Below, one piece after another: positions 48,658 through 58,601 of a stretch of DNA of 64,000 nt (position 1 is its first letter; each line of letters opens with the position of its first letter). The stretch comes from Pseudomonas sp. FP198 (GTDB lineage: Bacteria; Pseudomonadota; Gammaproteobacteria; Pseudomonadales; Pseudomonadaceae): assembly GCF_030687895.1 (NCBI RefSeq), contig NZ_CP117452.1, forward strand, positions 3,489,501 to 3,553,500. The letters are read 5' to 3'. Both the position numbers and the translations under genes were made by a program. The notes under the pieces are model-generated. The model ran no database searches. It had not been told where the DNA came from and saw only the letters and a program-made list of their open reading frames with translations.

Positions 48658-48739
48658 GCCTGGAGGCCGGCGAGCGCGCAGCTGCCTGGCCGTCTATCAT
48701 CGACGCAGTTTCCCGCCCAGGCCCAACAAGGTCGTACCG

Positions 48740-50302
48740 ATGCCATTGTCCGCCACACAGTTACGCAAGCGGTCCCGTCGCAACCTGATCGCCCTGCTCT
48801 GCGGGGTGCTGCCGGTGCTCTCGGGGGTGGGCATTCTCCATATCCAGGCCGAACGGACGTTGCAACAGCAGGCCCGCCAGACCGCGGGGGAGCTGGTCCG
48901 GCAAGTCGAGCTGATGCTCGACAATACCGCGCTGGCGGCGCGCGCACTGCTGCCCCTGGCCGGGCAACCCTGCGAAGCGGTAAAACTGGCCCTGCGTGAC
49001 CAGGTGACCCGCCGGCCCTTCGTCCGTTCGACCAACCTGATATGGGACGACACGCTGTACTGCAGCTCGCTGTTCGGCGAATTCGAGGAGCCGGTCAACC
49101 CGCACAATTACCATCAGGGCACTCTGTGGCTGATGCACGGCAACCCGGTCACGCCTGACACGGCATTGCTGATCTACCGGCTCAACGAGGGCCGGCAAGG
49201 GGCACTGGCGACACTCGACGGTTACCACCTGGCCAATGTCCTGCGCCTGATTGGCGGCGAGACTCGTTTGCTGCTGCAAGTCGGGCCGAGCTGGCTGGCA
49301 GCGGATGGCAAAGTCCGGCAAAGCCCGCCGCCGGCCCAGCCGGTAGCCCACAACGAGTTGGCCTCGTCACGCTACGCCTTCAGCGTCGAAGCCGGCTTCG
49401 ATGAAGGGGAAACCTGGCGCTACATGGCCCGGGAATATCCGCCGCTGTTCGGCCTGCTGATTGTCTTTGGCGCCATCGCGGCGCTGCTCGCGCATTGGAC
49501 ACAGAAGCGCGCCTCGTCCCCCAGCCATGAACTGCTACGCGCCCTCGAAGCCGGGGAGTTTGTGCCGTATCTGCAACCGGTGGTGCACGGCGACGACAAG
49601 CGTTGGGCCGGGGTTGAAGTGTTGATGCGCTGGAACCACCCCAAGGAAGGCCTGGTGCGTCCGGACCTGTTTATCCCGCTCGCCGAACACAGTGGGCTGA
49701 TCGTGCCGATGACCCAGGCACTGATGCAGCAGACCAGGCAATTGCTGGTGCCGCTCGTGCCCTTGCTGGAGACGCCGTTTCATGTCGGTATCAATATCAC
49801 CGCGCGCCACTGCAAGGATTTGGTGCTGCTGGAGGATTGCCGCGAGTTCCTGGCCGCGTTCCCGCCGGGTGTCATCACGCTGGTGCTGGAGCTGACCGAG
49901 CGCGAGCTGATCGAACCGAGCCCGGTGACCCACCAATTGTTCGAGCTGCTGCACGAATTGGGCGTCAAGATCGCCATCGACGATTTTGGCACCGGCCATT
50001 CCAGCCTGGGGTACTTGCAGCAGTTCAACGTCGACTTTCTGAAAATCGATCAAAGCTTTGTCGCGATGATCGGCGCCGACGCGCTGTCGCGCCACATCCT
50101 GGACAGCATCATCGAGTTGTCGGGGAAACTGCAGTTGGAGATCGTCGCAGAGGGCGTCGAAACCGTTGAGCAAAGCGATTACCTGACGGCTCACAAGGTC
50201 AACTTTCTACAAGGTTATCTGTATGGCCGGCCCATTAATGGCCAAGACTTCAGCGCTGCGCTGACCACCGCTAGAACCCCGCCCACGACACCGTTCGATT
50301 GA
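48740..50302 (+). CDS. CSS-domain EAL c-di-GMP phosphodiesterase
   Basis: The 520-residue inner-membrane protein has an N-terminal helix (LIALLCGVLPVLSGVGILHI), a periplasmic CSS domain with the redox motif YCSSLFG, and a second helix near residue 235. The cytoplasmic EAL domain follows. Its EAL box reads EVL, and the catalytic set is intact (INITARHC, LELTEREL, DDFGTGHSSLGYL, FLKIDQSF, EGVET). It should hydrolyse c-di-GMP under control of periplasmic thiol state (DsbA/B), as known for CSS-EAL proteins. The ATG at 48740 gives the complete membrane anchor. Confidence 0.92.
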   Translation: MPLSATQLRKRSRRNLIALLCGVLPVLSGVGILHIQAERTLQQQARQTAGELVRQVELMLDNTALAARALLPLAGQPCEAVKLALRDQVTRRPFVRSTNLIWDDTLYCSSLFGEFEEPVNPHNYHQGTLWLMHGNPVTPDTALLIYRLNEGRQGALATLDGYHLANVLRLIGGETRLLLQVGPSWLAADGKVRQSPPPAQPVAHNELASSRYAFSVEAGFDEGETWRYMAREYPPLFGLLIVFGAIAALLAHWTQKRASSPSHELLRALEAGEFVPYLQPVVHGDDKRWAGVEVLMRWNHPKEGLVRPDLFIPLAEHSGLIVPMTQALMQQTRQLLVPLVPLLETPFHVGINITARHCKDLVLLEDCREFLAAFPPGVITLVLELTERELIEPSPVTHQLFELLHELGVKIAIDDFGTGHSSLGYLQQFNVDFLKIDQSFVAMIGADALSRHILDSIIELSGKLQLEIVAEGVETVEQSDYLTAHKVNFLQGYLYGRPINGQDFSAALTTARTPPTTPFD

Positions 50303-50506
50303 CCGATACACGTCACACGCGTTGGAACAATTGTTCCTGTTACATAACGAAAAAGTTACGATTTACACTTTCTGAATTAACTACTACAATTTTTTTGCCT
50401 GTGCCAGAGAGCAGGAAGTCATTATCATCGAGTCGCTACAAAGCGCTTGGCTTAATGCTTTGTTGGCGGTTTGTATCAGCCAGACATTTTGATTGGAGTA
50501 ACGATA

Positions 50507-50872
50507 TTGTCCAGACTCGCTGAATTCCGTGCAGCCGAAAGGGCCCTTCAGGAGCAGCTCAAACAGCTGGAATCTCTGAAGAATGACGCCGGGCTGAAAA
50601 AAGAGATCGAATTTGAAGAAAAGCTCCTGGGGTTGATGAAAACCTACGGCAAGAGCTTGCGCGACATCGTTGCCATTCTTGATCCGAAGCAGTCCAAGGC
50701 CGGCCCGCAGGCGGTCAAGCCAACCAAGACCCGCCGTGCCCGCGTGGTCAAGGTGTACCAGAACCCGCACACCGGCGAGCTGATCGAAACCAAGGGCGGC
50801 AACCACCGCGGCCTGAAGGCATGGAAGGAACAATACGGCGCTCAAACCGTTGATTCCTGGTTGCGCGGTTGA
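50507..50872 (+). CDS. MvaT/MvaU-family H-NS analogue (MvaU/MvaV-like)
   Basis: The 121-residue nucleoid protein starts MSRLAEFRAAERALQEQLKQ, an N-terminal coiled-coil oligomerisation segment, and ends with the AT-hook-like DNA-binding domain YQNPHTGELIETKGGNHRGL. It silences AT-rich and horizontally acquired DNA. The start is TTG at 50507 with GGAG 8 bases upstream, matching family N-termini; no suitable ATG is near. A strong terminator follows. It lies after an AT-rich 200-bp stretch, typical of autoregulated MvaT-type genes. Confidence 0.93.
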   Translation: MSRLAEFRAAERALQEQLKQLESLKNDAGLKKEIEFEEKLLGLMKTYGKSLRDIVAILDPKQSKAGPQAVKPTKTRRARVVKVYQNPHTGELIETKGGNHRGLKAWKEQYGAQTVDSWLRG

Positions 50873-50889
50873 CCATCGGCATTATCGAG

Positions 50890-50916
50890 AAGCCCTGACT
50901 GGTTCAGGGCTTTTTT
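50890..50916 (+). terminator. Intrinsic terminator after the mvaU-like gene
   Basis: AGCCCTGA and TCAGGGCT form an 8-bp stem followed by TTTTT. Confidence 0.88.
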
Positions 50917-50958
50917 GTGCCGGACAACTTCAGTATCAAGCCTTGAGTATTAGACGCC

Positions 50959-51495
50959 TTAGAGTTTCAGGCTATTTCTTACAGACTGAACTTCCTCCTG
51001 GCTTTCAACAAATACCTGGGCTTGGCCGGCGTAGGACAGCACATACGCCCTGCCCTCTTTTAGCGCAGCAACAAGTGTTTGAGACAACACGTGCCTGCCG
51101 TTCTGCGTGATCGTGCAAGTGGTTTCCAGAGCTGCAGTCCCGCCCAATATGGAAGAATGAATCTTATTGCAGACGCTTTGATAACCGCCCTGGAAAAAAT
51201 CCTTTTGAATGGATTTGCGCATCTCCAGCAACACACCTTGCAAGTTGACCTGATGATCGGGTTCGACGGGCGTGGTTGTCAGCTCCATCACCATCACCGC
51301 ATTACCCGCGGAATCGTTCTTGGTCGCGCGTTCACGCCTGATCGACTGCGCACTCGCCGGTGCGGACGCCTGCGCGGGGAGCGACTCGACGACCCAGCCC
51401 GATGGCCATGCAACCTGCGGTTCGAGCGCAAGGGCACCGTTACTCGCAATGCCGGCTGACAAGAGAATGAACAGCTTAAGACAAGGTCGAATCAT
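50959..51495 (-). CDS. DUF4946-type periplasmic protein
   Basis: The 178-residue protein starts at ATG 51495 with a signal peptide (FILLSAGIASNGALALE). It includes WPSGWVVESLP, LLEMRKSIQKDFFQGGYQSVCNK and LETTCTITQNGRHVLSQTLVA, which match the DUF4946 family of small Pseudomonas exported proteins. The function is unknown. A longer frame to 51795 has no signal peptide and is less likely. It is convergent with the mvaU-like gene. Confidence 0.82.
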   Translation of the reverse strand: MIRPCLKLFILLSAGIASNGALALEPQVAWPSGWVVESLPAQASAPASAQSIRRERATKNDSAGNAVMVMELTTTPVEPDHQVNLQGVLLEMRKSIQKDFFQGGYQSVCNKIHSSILGGTAALETTCTITQNGRHVLSQTLVAALKEGRAYVLSYAGQAQVFVESQEEVQSVRNSLKL

Positions 51496-51688
51496 TGCGT
51501 TGCACTCAAGGACGAATCGTAAAGTCTGAAGCCCGCCGCAGAACCAGGCAATAGCCACACGCGGTTTGGCGATGGTGTGCGCCTTGCGTATCATGGACGC
51601 ACCTGCAAGGAAGCCATCTGAAGCAAGCCCAGGAACCGTCGCAGCCCGGTTGCGACGCCGTTTGCCCCACTTATTTTCCGGAGGGCCC

Positions 51689-52210
51689 ATGAGCCTGCAC
51701 GAACTCGATACTTTCCCAGGCGTCACCGCCCAGCCCGACGCCGCCACGGCCAGATTCGTTTTCAACCACACCATGCTGCGGGTCAAGGACATCACCAGGT
51801 CCCTGGACTTCTATACCCGTGTACTGGGTTTCTCGCTGGTGGAAAAACGCGACTTCCCCGAAGCCGAATTCAGCCTTTACTTCCTCGCGCTGGTCGACAA
51901 GAGCCAGATCCCGGCGGACGCCGCGGCGCGTACCGAGTGGATGAAGTCGATCCCCGGCATCCTCGAACTGACGCATAACCATGGCACCGAAAACGACCCG
52001 GCGTTTGCCTACCACAACGGCAACAGCGACCCGCGCGGTTTCGGCCACATCTGCATCTCGGTGCCGGACGTCGTCGCCGCCTGCGAGCGCTTCGAAGCGC
52101 TGGGCTGCGATTTCCAGAAGCGCCTGAGCGATGGCCGCATGAAAAGCCTGGCGTTCATCAAGGACCCGGATGGCTACTGGGTCGAGATCATCCAGCCTGC
52201 GCCGTTGTAG
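51689..52210 (+). CDS. gloA: Lactoylglutathione lyase (glyoxalase I)
   Basis: The 173-residue metalloenzyme converts the methylglyoxal-glutathione hemithioacetal to S-lactoylglutathione. It has [19 protein letters not shown] (His ligand), a Glu ligand in [23 protein letters not shown] (second His) and [10 protein letters not shown] (second Glu), the two-domain glyoxalase pattern. CGGAGGG precedes ATG 51689. Confidence 0.94.
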   Translation: MSLHELDTFPGVTAQPDAATARFVFNHTMLRVKDITRSLDFYTRVLGFSLVEKRDFPEAEFSLYFLALVDKSQIPADAAARTEWMKSIPGILELTHNHGTENDPAFAYHNGNSDPRGFGHICISVPDVVAACERFEALGCDFQKRLSDGRMKSLAFIKDPDGYWVEIIQPAPL

Positions 52211-52241
52211 GCCGCACTGCCTCCCCCTGTGGTAGAGCTCT

Positions 52242-52333
52242 TGTGGGAGCGAGCCTGCTCGCGATGACTGCGGCACATTCAACATCGATGTGGGCTGAAC
52301 CATCGCTTTCGCGAGCAGGCTCGCTCCCACAGG
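52242..52333. repeat. REP pair, GTGGGAGCGAG family (C-type arms)
   Basis: Inverted GAGCCTGCTCGCG/CGCGAGCAGGCTC copies between gloA and the shared terminator. Confidence 0.92.
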
Positions 52334-52352
52334 GTTATGCCTGATCCAAAAA

Positions 52353-52390
52353 AAAACCCCATGAGCCGTGGCCCATGGGGTTTTGTTTTT
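52353..52390. terminator. Bidirectional terminator between gloA and ahpF
   Basis: AAAACCCCATG and CATGGGGTTTT form an 11-bp stem; it has an A-rich left and T-rich right flank. Confidence 0.85.
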
Positions 52391-52403
52391 CCAGCGGCTG
52401 GCG

Positions 52404-53966
52404 TCAGGCCGGCGCGGACGTACGGATCAGGTGATCGAAGGCGCTCAACGAAGCCTTGGCCCCCTCGCCCACGGCGATCACGATCTGCTTGTACGGCACG
52501 GTGGTCACGTCACCGGCGGCGAACACACCCGGGATCGAGGTCTCGCCACGAGCATCGACGATGATCTCGCCACGCGGCGACAGCTCGACGGTGCCCTTGA
52601 GCCAATCGGTGTTTGGCAACAGGCCGATCTGCACGAAGATGCCTTCCAGCGTCACGTCGCGTACTTCACCGCTTGGACGGTCCTTGTAGCGCAAGCCGTT
52701 GACCTTCTGGCCGTCGCCCGTCACTTCGGTGGTCTGGGCGTTGGTGATCACCGTCACGTTTGGCAGGCTGTGCAGTTTGCGCTGCAACACCGCGTCGGCA
52801 CGCAATTGCACGTCGAACTCCAGCAAGGTGACATGAGCCACGATACCCGCGAGGTCGATGGCCGCTTCGACGCCGGAGTTGCCGCCGCCGATCACCGCTA
52901 CGCGCTTGCCTTTGAACAACGGACCGTCACAGTGCGGGCAGTACGCCACGCCCTTGTTGCGGTATTGCTGCTCGCCCGGCACGTTCATTTCACGCCAGCG
53001 GGCACCGGTTGCCAGGATCACGGTCCTGGCCTTGAGGCTCGCACCGCTGGCGAACTTGATCTCATGCAGCCCGCCGTCTTTGCCAGCTACCAAAGCGTCG
53101 GCACGTTGCAGGTTCATGATGTCGACGTCGTACTGCTTGACGTGCTCTTCCAGGGCGACGGCCAGTTTCGGGCCTTCGGTTTCCTGGACCGAGATGAAGT
53201 TCTCGATCGCCATGGTGTCGAGCACCTGGCCGCCGAAACGCTCGGCCGCGACGCCGGTGCGGATGCCTTTACGGGCCGCATAGATCGCTGCCGAAGCACC
53301 GGCCGGGCCACCGCCGACCACCAGTACATCAAAAGCATCCTTGGCGCTGATCTTCTCGGCCTGACGCTCGATGCCGCTGGTGTCGATCTTGGCGAGGATT
53401 TCTTCCAGGCCCATGCGGCCCTGGCCGAAGTTCACCCCGTTCAGGTAGATGCTCGGCACCGCCATGATCTGGCGTTCGTCGACTTCGGCCTGGAACAGCG
53501 CGCCGTCGATGGCGACGTGACGGATGTTCGGGTTCAGCACCGCCATCAGGTTCAACGCCTGGACCACGTCCGGGCAGTTCTGGCATGACAGCGAGAAATA
53601 CGTCTCGAAGTTGAACTCGCCCTTGAGCGAGCGGATCTGTTCGATCACTTCGACACTGGCCTTCGAAGGGTGGCCGCCGACTTGCAGCAGGGCCAGCACC
53701 AGCGAAGTGAATTCGTGCCCCATGGGAATGCCGGCGAAGCGCAGGCTGATATCGGCTCCCGGGCGATTCAACGAGAACGATGGCTTGCGCGCATCGGTAC
53801 CGTTGTCGAGCAAGGTAATCTGGTTGGAAAGACTGGCAACATCTTTGAGTAACGCAAGCATTTCCTGGGATTTCGCACCGTCGTCGAGGGATGCAACGAT
53901 CTCGATCGGCTGGGTGACCCGTTCCAGGTATGACTTCAACTGAGCTTTAAGATTGGCGTCCAACAT
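52404..53966 (-). CDS. ahpF: Alkyl hydroperoxide reductase subunit F
   Basis: The 520-residue flavoprotein transfers electrons from NADH to AhpC. The N-terminal thioredoxin-like double domain contains [10 protein letters not shown]. The FAD site is [17 protein letters not shown] and the redox-active pair is CPHCDGP. The C-terminal FAD motif is [16 protein letters not shown]. The start [11 protein letters not shown] at 53966 matches other Pseudomonas AhpF; an ATG five codons earlier is possible. It is downstream of ahpC on the same strand, with a terminator between, so expression is partly uncoupled. Confidence 0.95.
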   Translation of the reverse strand: MLDANLKAQLKSYLERVTQPIEIVASLDDGAKSQEMLALLKDVASLSNQITLLDNGTDARKPSFSLNRPGADISLRFAGIPMGHEFTSLVLALLQVGGHPSKASVEVIEQIRSLKGEFNFETYFSLSCQNCPDVVQALNLMAVLNPNIRHVAIDGALFQAEVDERQIMAVPSIYLNGVNFGQGRMGLEEILAKIDTSGIERQAEKISAKDAFDVLVVGGGPAGASAAIYAARKGIRTGVAAERFGGQVLDTMAIENFISVQETEGPKLAVALEEHVKQYDVDIMNLQRADALVAGKDGGLHEIKFASGASLKARTVILATGARWREMNVPGEQQYRNKGVAYCPHCDGPLFKGKRVAVIGGGNSGVEAAIDLAGIVAHVTLLEFDVQLRADAVLQRKLHSLPNVTVITNAQTTEVTGDGQKVNGLRYKDRPSGEVRDVTLEGIFVQIGLLPNTDWLKGTVELSPRGEIIVDARGETSIPGVFAAGDVTTVPYKQIVIAVGEGAKASLSAFDHLIRTSAPA

Positions 53967-54001
53967 ACGGGCGATTTCCATGTTTGAATTTCAGAAAAAA
54001 C

Positions 54002-54034
54002 AACGCCCGAGCGAATCTCGCCCGGGCGTTTTTT
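54002..54034 (-). terminator. Intrinsic terminator between ahpC and ahpF
   Basis: AACGCCCG (54002-54009) pairs with CGGGCGTT (54023-54030), with an inner GCGA/TCGC extension. On the minus strand it is followed by GTTTTTT. Confidence 0.8.
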
Positions 54035-54089
54035 GGGGCGAAGCGGCTTACTTGGCTAAGAGCGAATCGCCCTCGGATAACGCACTGGT

Positions 54090-54653
54090 TTAGATCTTGC
54101 CGACCAGGTCCAGGGACGGAGCCAGGGTGGCCTCGCCTTCTTTCCACTTGGCTGGGCAGACTTCGCCTGGGTGGGCAGCAACGTACTGAGCAGCCTTGAT
54201 CTTGCGCAGCAGCTCGGAAGCGTCACGGCCTACACCGCCGTCGTTGATTTCAACGATCTTGATCTGGCCTTCCGGGTTGATCACGAACGTACCGCGATCC
54301 GCCAGACCGGCTTCTTCGATCAGCACGTCGAAGTTGCGGGAGATGGCCAGGGTCGGGTCGCCGATCATGGTGTACTGGATCTTGCCGATGGCTGGCGAAG
54401 TGTTGTGCCAGGCAGCGTGGGCAAAGTGGGTGTCGGTCGACACGCTGTAGATCTCGACGCCCAGCTTCTGGAACTCGGCGTAGTTGTCGGCCAGGTCTTC
54501 CAGTTCGGTTGGGCAAACGAAGGTGAAGTCAGCCGGGTAGAAGAACACGACAGACCACTTGCCTTTCAGGTCGGCGTCCGAGACTTCGACGAATGCGCCG
54601 TTTTTGAAAGCGGTAGCTTTGAACGGTTTAACTTGGCTGTTGATGATAGGCAT
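54090..54653 (-). CDS. ahpC: Alkyl hydroperoxide reductase subunit C (peroxiredoxin)
   Basis: The 187-residue typical 2-Cys peroxiredoxin reduces H2O2 and organic hydroperoxides. The peroxidatic Cys is in [14 protein letters not shown] and the resolving Cys in [13 protein letters not shown] 54653 gives [16 protein letters not shown], the standard N-terminus, with GGAG upstream. A near-consensus OxyR half-site is about 90 bp upstream. AhpF recharges it. Confidence 0.96.
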   Translation of the reverse strand: MPIINSQVKPFKATAFKNGAFVEVSDADLKGKWSVVFFYPADFTFVCPTELEDLADNYAEFQKLGVEIYSVSTDTHFAHAAWHNTSPAIGKIQYTMIGDPTLAISRNFDVLIEEAGLADRGTFVINPEGQIKIVEINDGGVGRDASELLRKIKAAQYVAAHPGEVCPAKWKEGEATLAPSLDLVGKI

Positions 54654-54743
54654 CGTTGACTCTCCGTCAGGGGTTGAGAAGTTGATGAAGTGAATCTTAG
54701 CCACTCATGCCGCCGCTGGCTCATTGGCAAAGCTCATGCGAAT

Positions 54744-54760
54744 GATTGGTTTTAGCTATC
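54744..54760 (-). promoter_or_regulatory. Possible OxyR-binding site upstream of ahpC
   Basis: On the minus strand, GATAGCTAAAACCAATC matches the OxyR motif GATAG-N7-CTATC except for one base. A second motif at OxyR spacing is not clear. Confidence 0.4.
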
Positions 54761-54885
54761 AGGAATCTATATAGATAGAAGAAATCTGTGGAGCTGCCAC
54801 AGGCGACCCTTTGTTGATCGTGGCAGCAGCCAAACAGTTCACAAGGCTGGACCGATGGATCACAGCCTTGCTTGGAAGGCGCCAA

Positions 54886-56241
54886 TCAGGCGGTTGGCGT
54901 GCGCATGGTGACGAATTCTTCGGCGGCGGTGGGGTGCACGCCAATGGTCTCGTCGAAGTCGCGCTTGGTGGCCCCGGCCTTGAGGGCGATCGCCAGACCC
55001 TGGACAATTTCCCCGGCGTCCGGCCCGACCATGTGGCAACCCAGCACCTTGTCGGAGCTGGCGTCGACCACCAGCTTCATCAGCGTGCGCTCCTGGCACT
55101 CGGTGAGGGTCAGCTTCATCGGCCGGAAACGGCTTTCGAAAATCTGCACCTCATGGCCCTCCTCCCGTGCCTGCTCTTCAGTCAGGCCAACGGTGCCGAT
55201 GTTCGGCAGGCTGAACACGGCCGTGGGAATCATCCGATAATCCACCAGACGGTATTGCTCGGGCTTGAACAGCCGCCGCGCCACCGCCATACCTTCGGCC
55301 AGTGCGACGGGGGTCAACTGCACGCGACCGATCACGTCGCCAATCGCCAGGATCGACGGCTCGGCGGTCTCGTACTTTTCGTTGACCTGCACAAAACCCT
55401 TGTCGTCCAGCGTGACGCCGGTGTTCTCCAGGCCGAGGTTATCCAGCATCGGACGACGGCCAGTGGCGTAGAACACACAATCGGTGACCAGCGTGCGACC
55501 GTCCTTGAGCGTCACCTTCAGGCTGCCGTCGGCTTCCTTGTCGATGCGCTGGATGTCGGCCTTGAACTGCAGGTCGAGGCCACGGCGTTGCAGCTCTTCG
55601 GCCAGGTGTTTGCGCACCGCGCCGTCGAAGCCGCGCAGGAATAGGTCGCCGCGATAAAGCAAGGAGGTCTGCGCGCCCATGCCATGGAAAATCCCGGCGA
55701 ACTCCACCGCGATATAGCCGCCACCAACCACCAGCATGCGCTTGGGCAGCGCGTTGAGGAAAAACGCCTCGTTGGAACTGATGGCGTGCTCGCGCCCGGG
55801 AATGTCCGGGATCACCGGCCAGCCGCCCGTGGCGATCATGATGTGTTGTGCGGTGTGGCGCTGGCCGTTGATTTCCACTTCGTGAGGGCCGGTAATCTTG
55901 GCATGACCTTCATGCAGCGTGACACCGCTGTTGACCAGCAGGTTGCGATAGATGCCGTTGAGGCGATTGATCTCGCGATCCTTGTTGGCGATCAGCGTGG
56001 CCCAGTCGAAACTCGCCTCGCCCGCTGTCCAGCCATAGGCCGACGCTTGCTCGAAGTCCTCGGCGTAATGCGCGCCGTAGACCAGCAGCTTTTTCGGCAC
56101 GCAGCCGACATTCACGCAGGTGCCGCCCAGGTAGCGGCTTTCCGCCACGGCCACCCTGGCTCCAAAACCGGCGGCAAACCGTGCGGCTCGAACACCGCCG
56201 GAACCGGCGCCAATCACATACAGGTCAAAATCGTAGGCCAT
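54886..56241 (-). CDS. gor: Glutathione reductase
   Basis: The 451-residue FAD/NADPH disulfide reductase keeps glutathione reduced in the cytoplasm. It has the FAD motif [14 protein letters not shown], the redox pair in [13 protein letters not shown], and the C-terminal [15 protein letters not shown] with the catalytic His-Glu. The ATG at 56241 (AAGGAG 7 bases upstream) was chosen over one codon earlier. It is next to ahpCF, so oxidative-stress functions cluster here. Confidence 0.96.
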   Translation of the reverse strand: MAYDFDLYVIGAGSGGVRAARFAAGFGARVAVAESRYLGGTCVNVGCVPKKLLVYGAHYAEDFEQASAYGWTAGEASFDWATLIANKDREINRLNGIYRNLLVNSGVTLHEGHAKITGPHEVEINGQRHTAQHIMIATGGWPVIPDIPGREHAISSNEAFFLNALPKRMLVVGGGYIAVEFAGIFHGMGAQTSLLYRGDLFLRGFDGAVRKHLAEELQRRGLDLQFKADIQRIDKEADGSLKVTLKDGRTLVTDCVFYATGRRPMLDNLGLENTGVTLDDKGFVQVNEKYETAEPSILAIGDVIGRVQLTPVALAEGMAVARRLFKPEQYRLVDYRMIPTAVFSLPNIGTVGLTEEQAREEGHEVQIFESRFRPMKLTLTECQERTLMKLVVDASSDKVLGCHMVGPDAGEIVQGLAIALKAGATKRDFDETIGVHPTAAEEFVTMRTPTA

Positions 56242-56391
56242 CATTCATCTCCTTCGGCAGGCCGTCAGCATACCTGCTGTTTCCAGCTGGGGCAGCGTTG
56301 CGATGGTTATGGGGGCGGAAAATGGGAAAGCCAGCTGGATCGGATCAATGGATAACCATCGCTCAGGTCAAGCGCAATCCCTGTGGGAGCG

Positions 56392-56472
56392 AGCTTGCTC
56401 GCGATGGCGGTGGGTCAGCTTGCATCAAGGCTGAATGTGCCGACGCTATCGCGAGCAAGCTCGCTCCCACAG
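56392..56472. repeat. REP pair, GTGGGAGCGAG family (T-type arms)
   Basis: Inverted GTGGGAGCGAGCTTGCTCGC copies about 35 bp apart between gor and galU. Confidence 0.92.
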
Positions 56473-56520
56473 GGTGTGTACTTGCGAATTGATAAGTTGC
56501 GGGTGCCTTTTCTGTACACA

Positions 56521-56553
56521 AAAAAACGCCCCGAACCAGTCGGGGCGTTTTTT
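56521..56553. terminator. Intrinsic terminator after galU
   Basis: A 14-bp perfect stem (56521-56534 with 56540-56553, loop ACCAG) has an A-run and a T-run on its sides. It terminates leftward galU transcription and would also work rightward. Confidence 0.92.
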
Positions 56554-56572
56554 CAAGGCGCGGTGCAGGCTA

Positions 56573-57412
56573 TCAGTAAGCCTTGCCGGTCTTGTAGAAG
56601 TTCTCGAAGCAGAAGTTGGTCGCGTCGATGTAGCCTTCGGCGCCACCGCAGTCGAAACGCTTGCCCTTGAACTTGTAGGCCATCACGCAGCCGTTCTGGG
56701 CCTGTTTCATCAGGGCGTCGGTGATCTGGATTTCGCCGCCCTTGCCTGGCTCGGTCTGTTCGATCAGGTCGAAGATGTCCGGAGTCAGGATGTAGCGGCC
56801 GATGATCGCCAGGTTCGACGGTGCGTCTTCAGGCTTTGGCTTCTCGACCATGCTGTGAACCCGGTAGATGTCTTCGCGGATCATCTCGCCGGCGATCACA
56901 CCGTACTTGTTGGTTTCCTGCGGATCCACTTCCTGGATCGCCACGATGGAGCAGCGGAACTGCTTGTACAGCTTCACCATCTGGGTCAGTACGCCGTCGC
57001 CTTCGAGGTTGACGCACAAGTCGTCCGCCAGCACCACGGCGAACGGTTCGTCACCGATCAGCGGGCGACCGGTCAGGATCGCGTGGCCCAGGCCTTTCAT
57101 TTCGGTCTGGCGGGTATAGGAGAACGAGCACTCGTCCAGCAGCTTGCGGATACCGACCAGGTACTTTTCCTTGTCGGTGCCCTTGATCTGGTTTTCCAGC
57201 TCGTAGCTGATGTCGAAATGGTCTTCCAGGGCGCGCTTGCCACGGCCGGTGACGATGGAGATTTCCGTCAGGCCTGCGTCAAGGGCTTCTTCGACACCGT
57301 ACTGGATCAGTGGCTTGTTCACCACCGGCAGCATTTCTTTGGGCATGGCTTTAGTCGCTGGCAGGAAGCGAGTACCGTAACCGGCTGCTGGGAACAAGCA
57401 TTTCTTGATCAT
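56573..57412 (-). CDS. galU: UTP-glucose-1-phosphate uridylyltransferase
   Basis: The 279-residue nucleotidyltransferase makes UDP-glucose for lipopolysaccharide core, trehalose and exopolysaccharide. It has GYGTRFLPATKAMPKEMLPV at the N-terminus, followed by ADDLCVN and VEKPKPEDAPSNLAIIGRYI. Length matches Pseudomonas GalU. The ribosome-binding site is AAGGAC 7 bases upstream of the ATG. It is monocistronic with its own terminator. Confidence 0.96.
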   Translation of the reverse strand: MIKKCLFPAAGYGTRFLPATKAMPKEMLPVVNKPLIQYGVEEALDAGLTEISIVTGRGKRALEDHFDISYELENQIKGTDKEKYLVGIRKLLDECSFSYTRQTEMKGLGHAILTGRPLIGDEPFAVVLADDLCVNLEGDGVLTQMVKLYKQFRCSIVAIQEVDPQETNKYGVIAGEMIREDIYRVHSMVEKPKPEDAPSNLAIIGRYILTPDIFDLIEQTEPGKGGEIQITDALMKQAQNGCVMAYKFKGKRFDCGGAEGYIDATNFCFENFYKTGKAY

Positions 57413-57644
57413 ATAAGTCCTTGAAAAGGCGGTATGTACGAGTTTCGGCGCAGTCTAATCAGGCCGCAGGCACCTTACAATGCCCACGCTGGCCAACCGA
57501 TGCCATCATAGAGAAATAAACCGGCGGATAGTTCAATCGCCTTTCGCTTCGATGGTTCCAGCGGTCCCACTGTACGCCCATGGGCGCTGTTTGCGAGCTT
57601 TTGACGTATCATGGCCGCCTTGATCACGCCAACGGGGCAATTAG

Positions 57645-57860
57645 ATGTCGGCAACTCCAAACGCAAACGGTTACTCGGTCAGCCAGGACAAGGACGGCCA
57701 GTGGTGGATTACCAATTACCACGGTGAACAGGTCGCCGGCCCCTTGCCCAGCAAGGCCATGGCGGTGGAAGTCGCTGCGGTATTCCAGGATGAACGCTCT
57801 GCCCCGGCGCCCCGGGAGCGCGAAAAGGCTCCGGCACGCAATACTCGACGCAAGAAATAG
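57645..57860 (+). CDS. Small conserved-looking protein of unknown function
   Basis: The 71-residue hydrophilic protein has a GYSVSQDKDGQWWITNYHGEQVAGPLP segment that looks like a small beta-sheet, in which the Trp pair and the GEQVAGP turn suggest a fold like a WGR- or DUF-type mini-domain. The tail is Arg/Lys-rich (REREKAPARNTRRKK). I do not recognise the family. GGGG precedes the ATG. Confidence 0.65.
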   Translation: MSATPNANGYSVSQDKDGQWWITNYHGEQVAGPLPSKAMAVEVAAVFQDERSAPAPREREKAPARNTRRKK

Positions 57861-57965
57861 TCGGGCCATCCCATCATTGCCTTGATGGGAACTGTGGTTT
57901 AGCTGTACCGGAATGGCCATTCGCTATAATCTCGCGCCATTCCTCCCCCTCTCGATGACGATCCC

Positions 57966-58247
57966 ATGAAAACACTTCTGGCGCTGTTTACAGTCCTGGC
58001 CCTGGCGGGCTGTGCCTCGGCGGAAAAAACCTACCTGGCCAACGGTGAACAAGGCCTGGCCATCGACTGCTCGGGCGAAGCCAATTCCTGGGCGACCTGC
58101 TACGAAAAAGCCGATGCGTCCTGCGCCGGCACGGGTTATCGCATCGTCGGCACCGACGGCACACCACAAGCCAAGGAAAGCGAAAAGACTCTGGGGGTCG
58201 ACGTGGGCAACTTCAGCAGCCGCAGTGTCGTCGTGGTGTGCAAATAA
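57966..58247 (+). CDS. Putative lipoprotein
   Basis: The 93-residue protein has a lipoprotein signal peptide (MKTLLALFTVLALAGC, lipobox LAGC). The mature part has GLAIDCSGEANSWATCYEKADASC and C-terminal VVVVCK, so several cysteines could form disulfides. It should be anchored in a membrane facing the periplasm. The function is unknown. Confidence 0.8.
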   Translation: MKTLLALFTVLALAGCASAEKTYLANGEQGLAIDCSGEANSWATCYEKADASCAGTGYRIVGTDGTPQAKESEKTLGVDVGNFSSRSVVVVCK

Positions 58248-58260
58248 AAGGGCAAATAAA

Positions 58261-58491
58261 CTAGATGTGGATCTCGGCGAACTTGATCCCCAGGCCCCGC
58301 AGAGTCTCGATCAGGTCGTCGAGCCGGGAGAAGGATTCAACTTCGTCCTGGTCGTCCACCAGGAAAAAACTGCGTCCGGCGCTTTTCTTGAAGAACACGA
58401 TCCACTCGCCCGGGCTCCCAGGGTTCTGGATCACGTGGGTGGCGCAGATCAGGCCTTCTGCATGGCGCTCGCGCACCTGTTCGCGTTTCAT
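58261..58491 (-). CDS. Small cytoplasmic protein of unknown function
   Basis: The 76-residue protein starts MKREQVRERHAEGLICATHVI and includes GEWIVFFKKSAGRSFFLVDD and DDLIETLRGLGIKFAEIHI, a compact alpha/beta pattern. It resembles a hypothetical protein I have seen in other pseudomonads. It is convergent with the lipoprotein gene at 57966-58247. The function is unknown. Confidence 0.7.
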   Translation of the reverse strand: MKREQVRERHAEGLICATHVIQNPGSPGEWIVFFKKSAGRSFFLVDDQDEVESFSRLDDLIETLRGLGIKFAEIHI

Positions 58492-58512
58492 TGACCGGGC
58501 TCCATAAATGAC

Positions 58513-58542
58513 AATGCCGCCAACGGCGACCGTGGCGGCATT
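58513..58542. terminator. Hairpin between two small genes, possible terminator
   Basis: AATGCCGCCA and TGGCGGCATT form a 10-bp stem with a 10-base loop. The U-run on either side is poor, so it may be only a weak terminator. Confidence 0.4.
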
Positions 58543-58601
58543 CTTGTATCAAGGGTGGCAGTTTAACCGATGCCTGCCGATCCGTCAGGCCGAGCCCACG
58601 C

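Noticed and set aside
57869..57890. TCCCATCA/TGATGGGA hairpin after the 71-residue gene.
   Set aside because: An 8-bp stem without a U-run; too weak to call a terminator.
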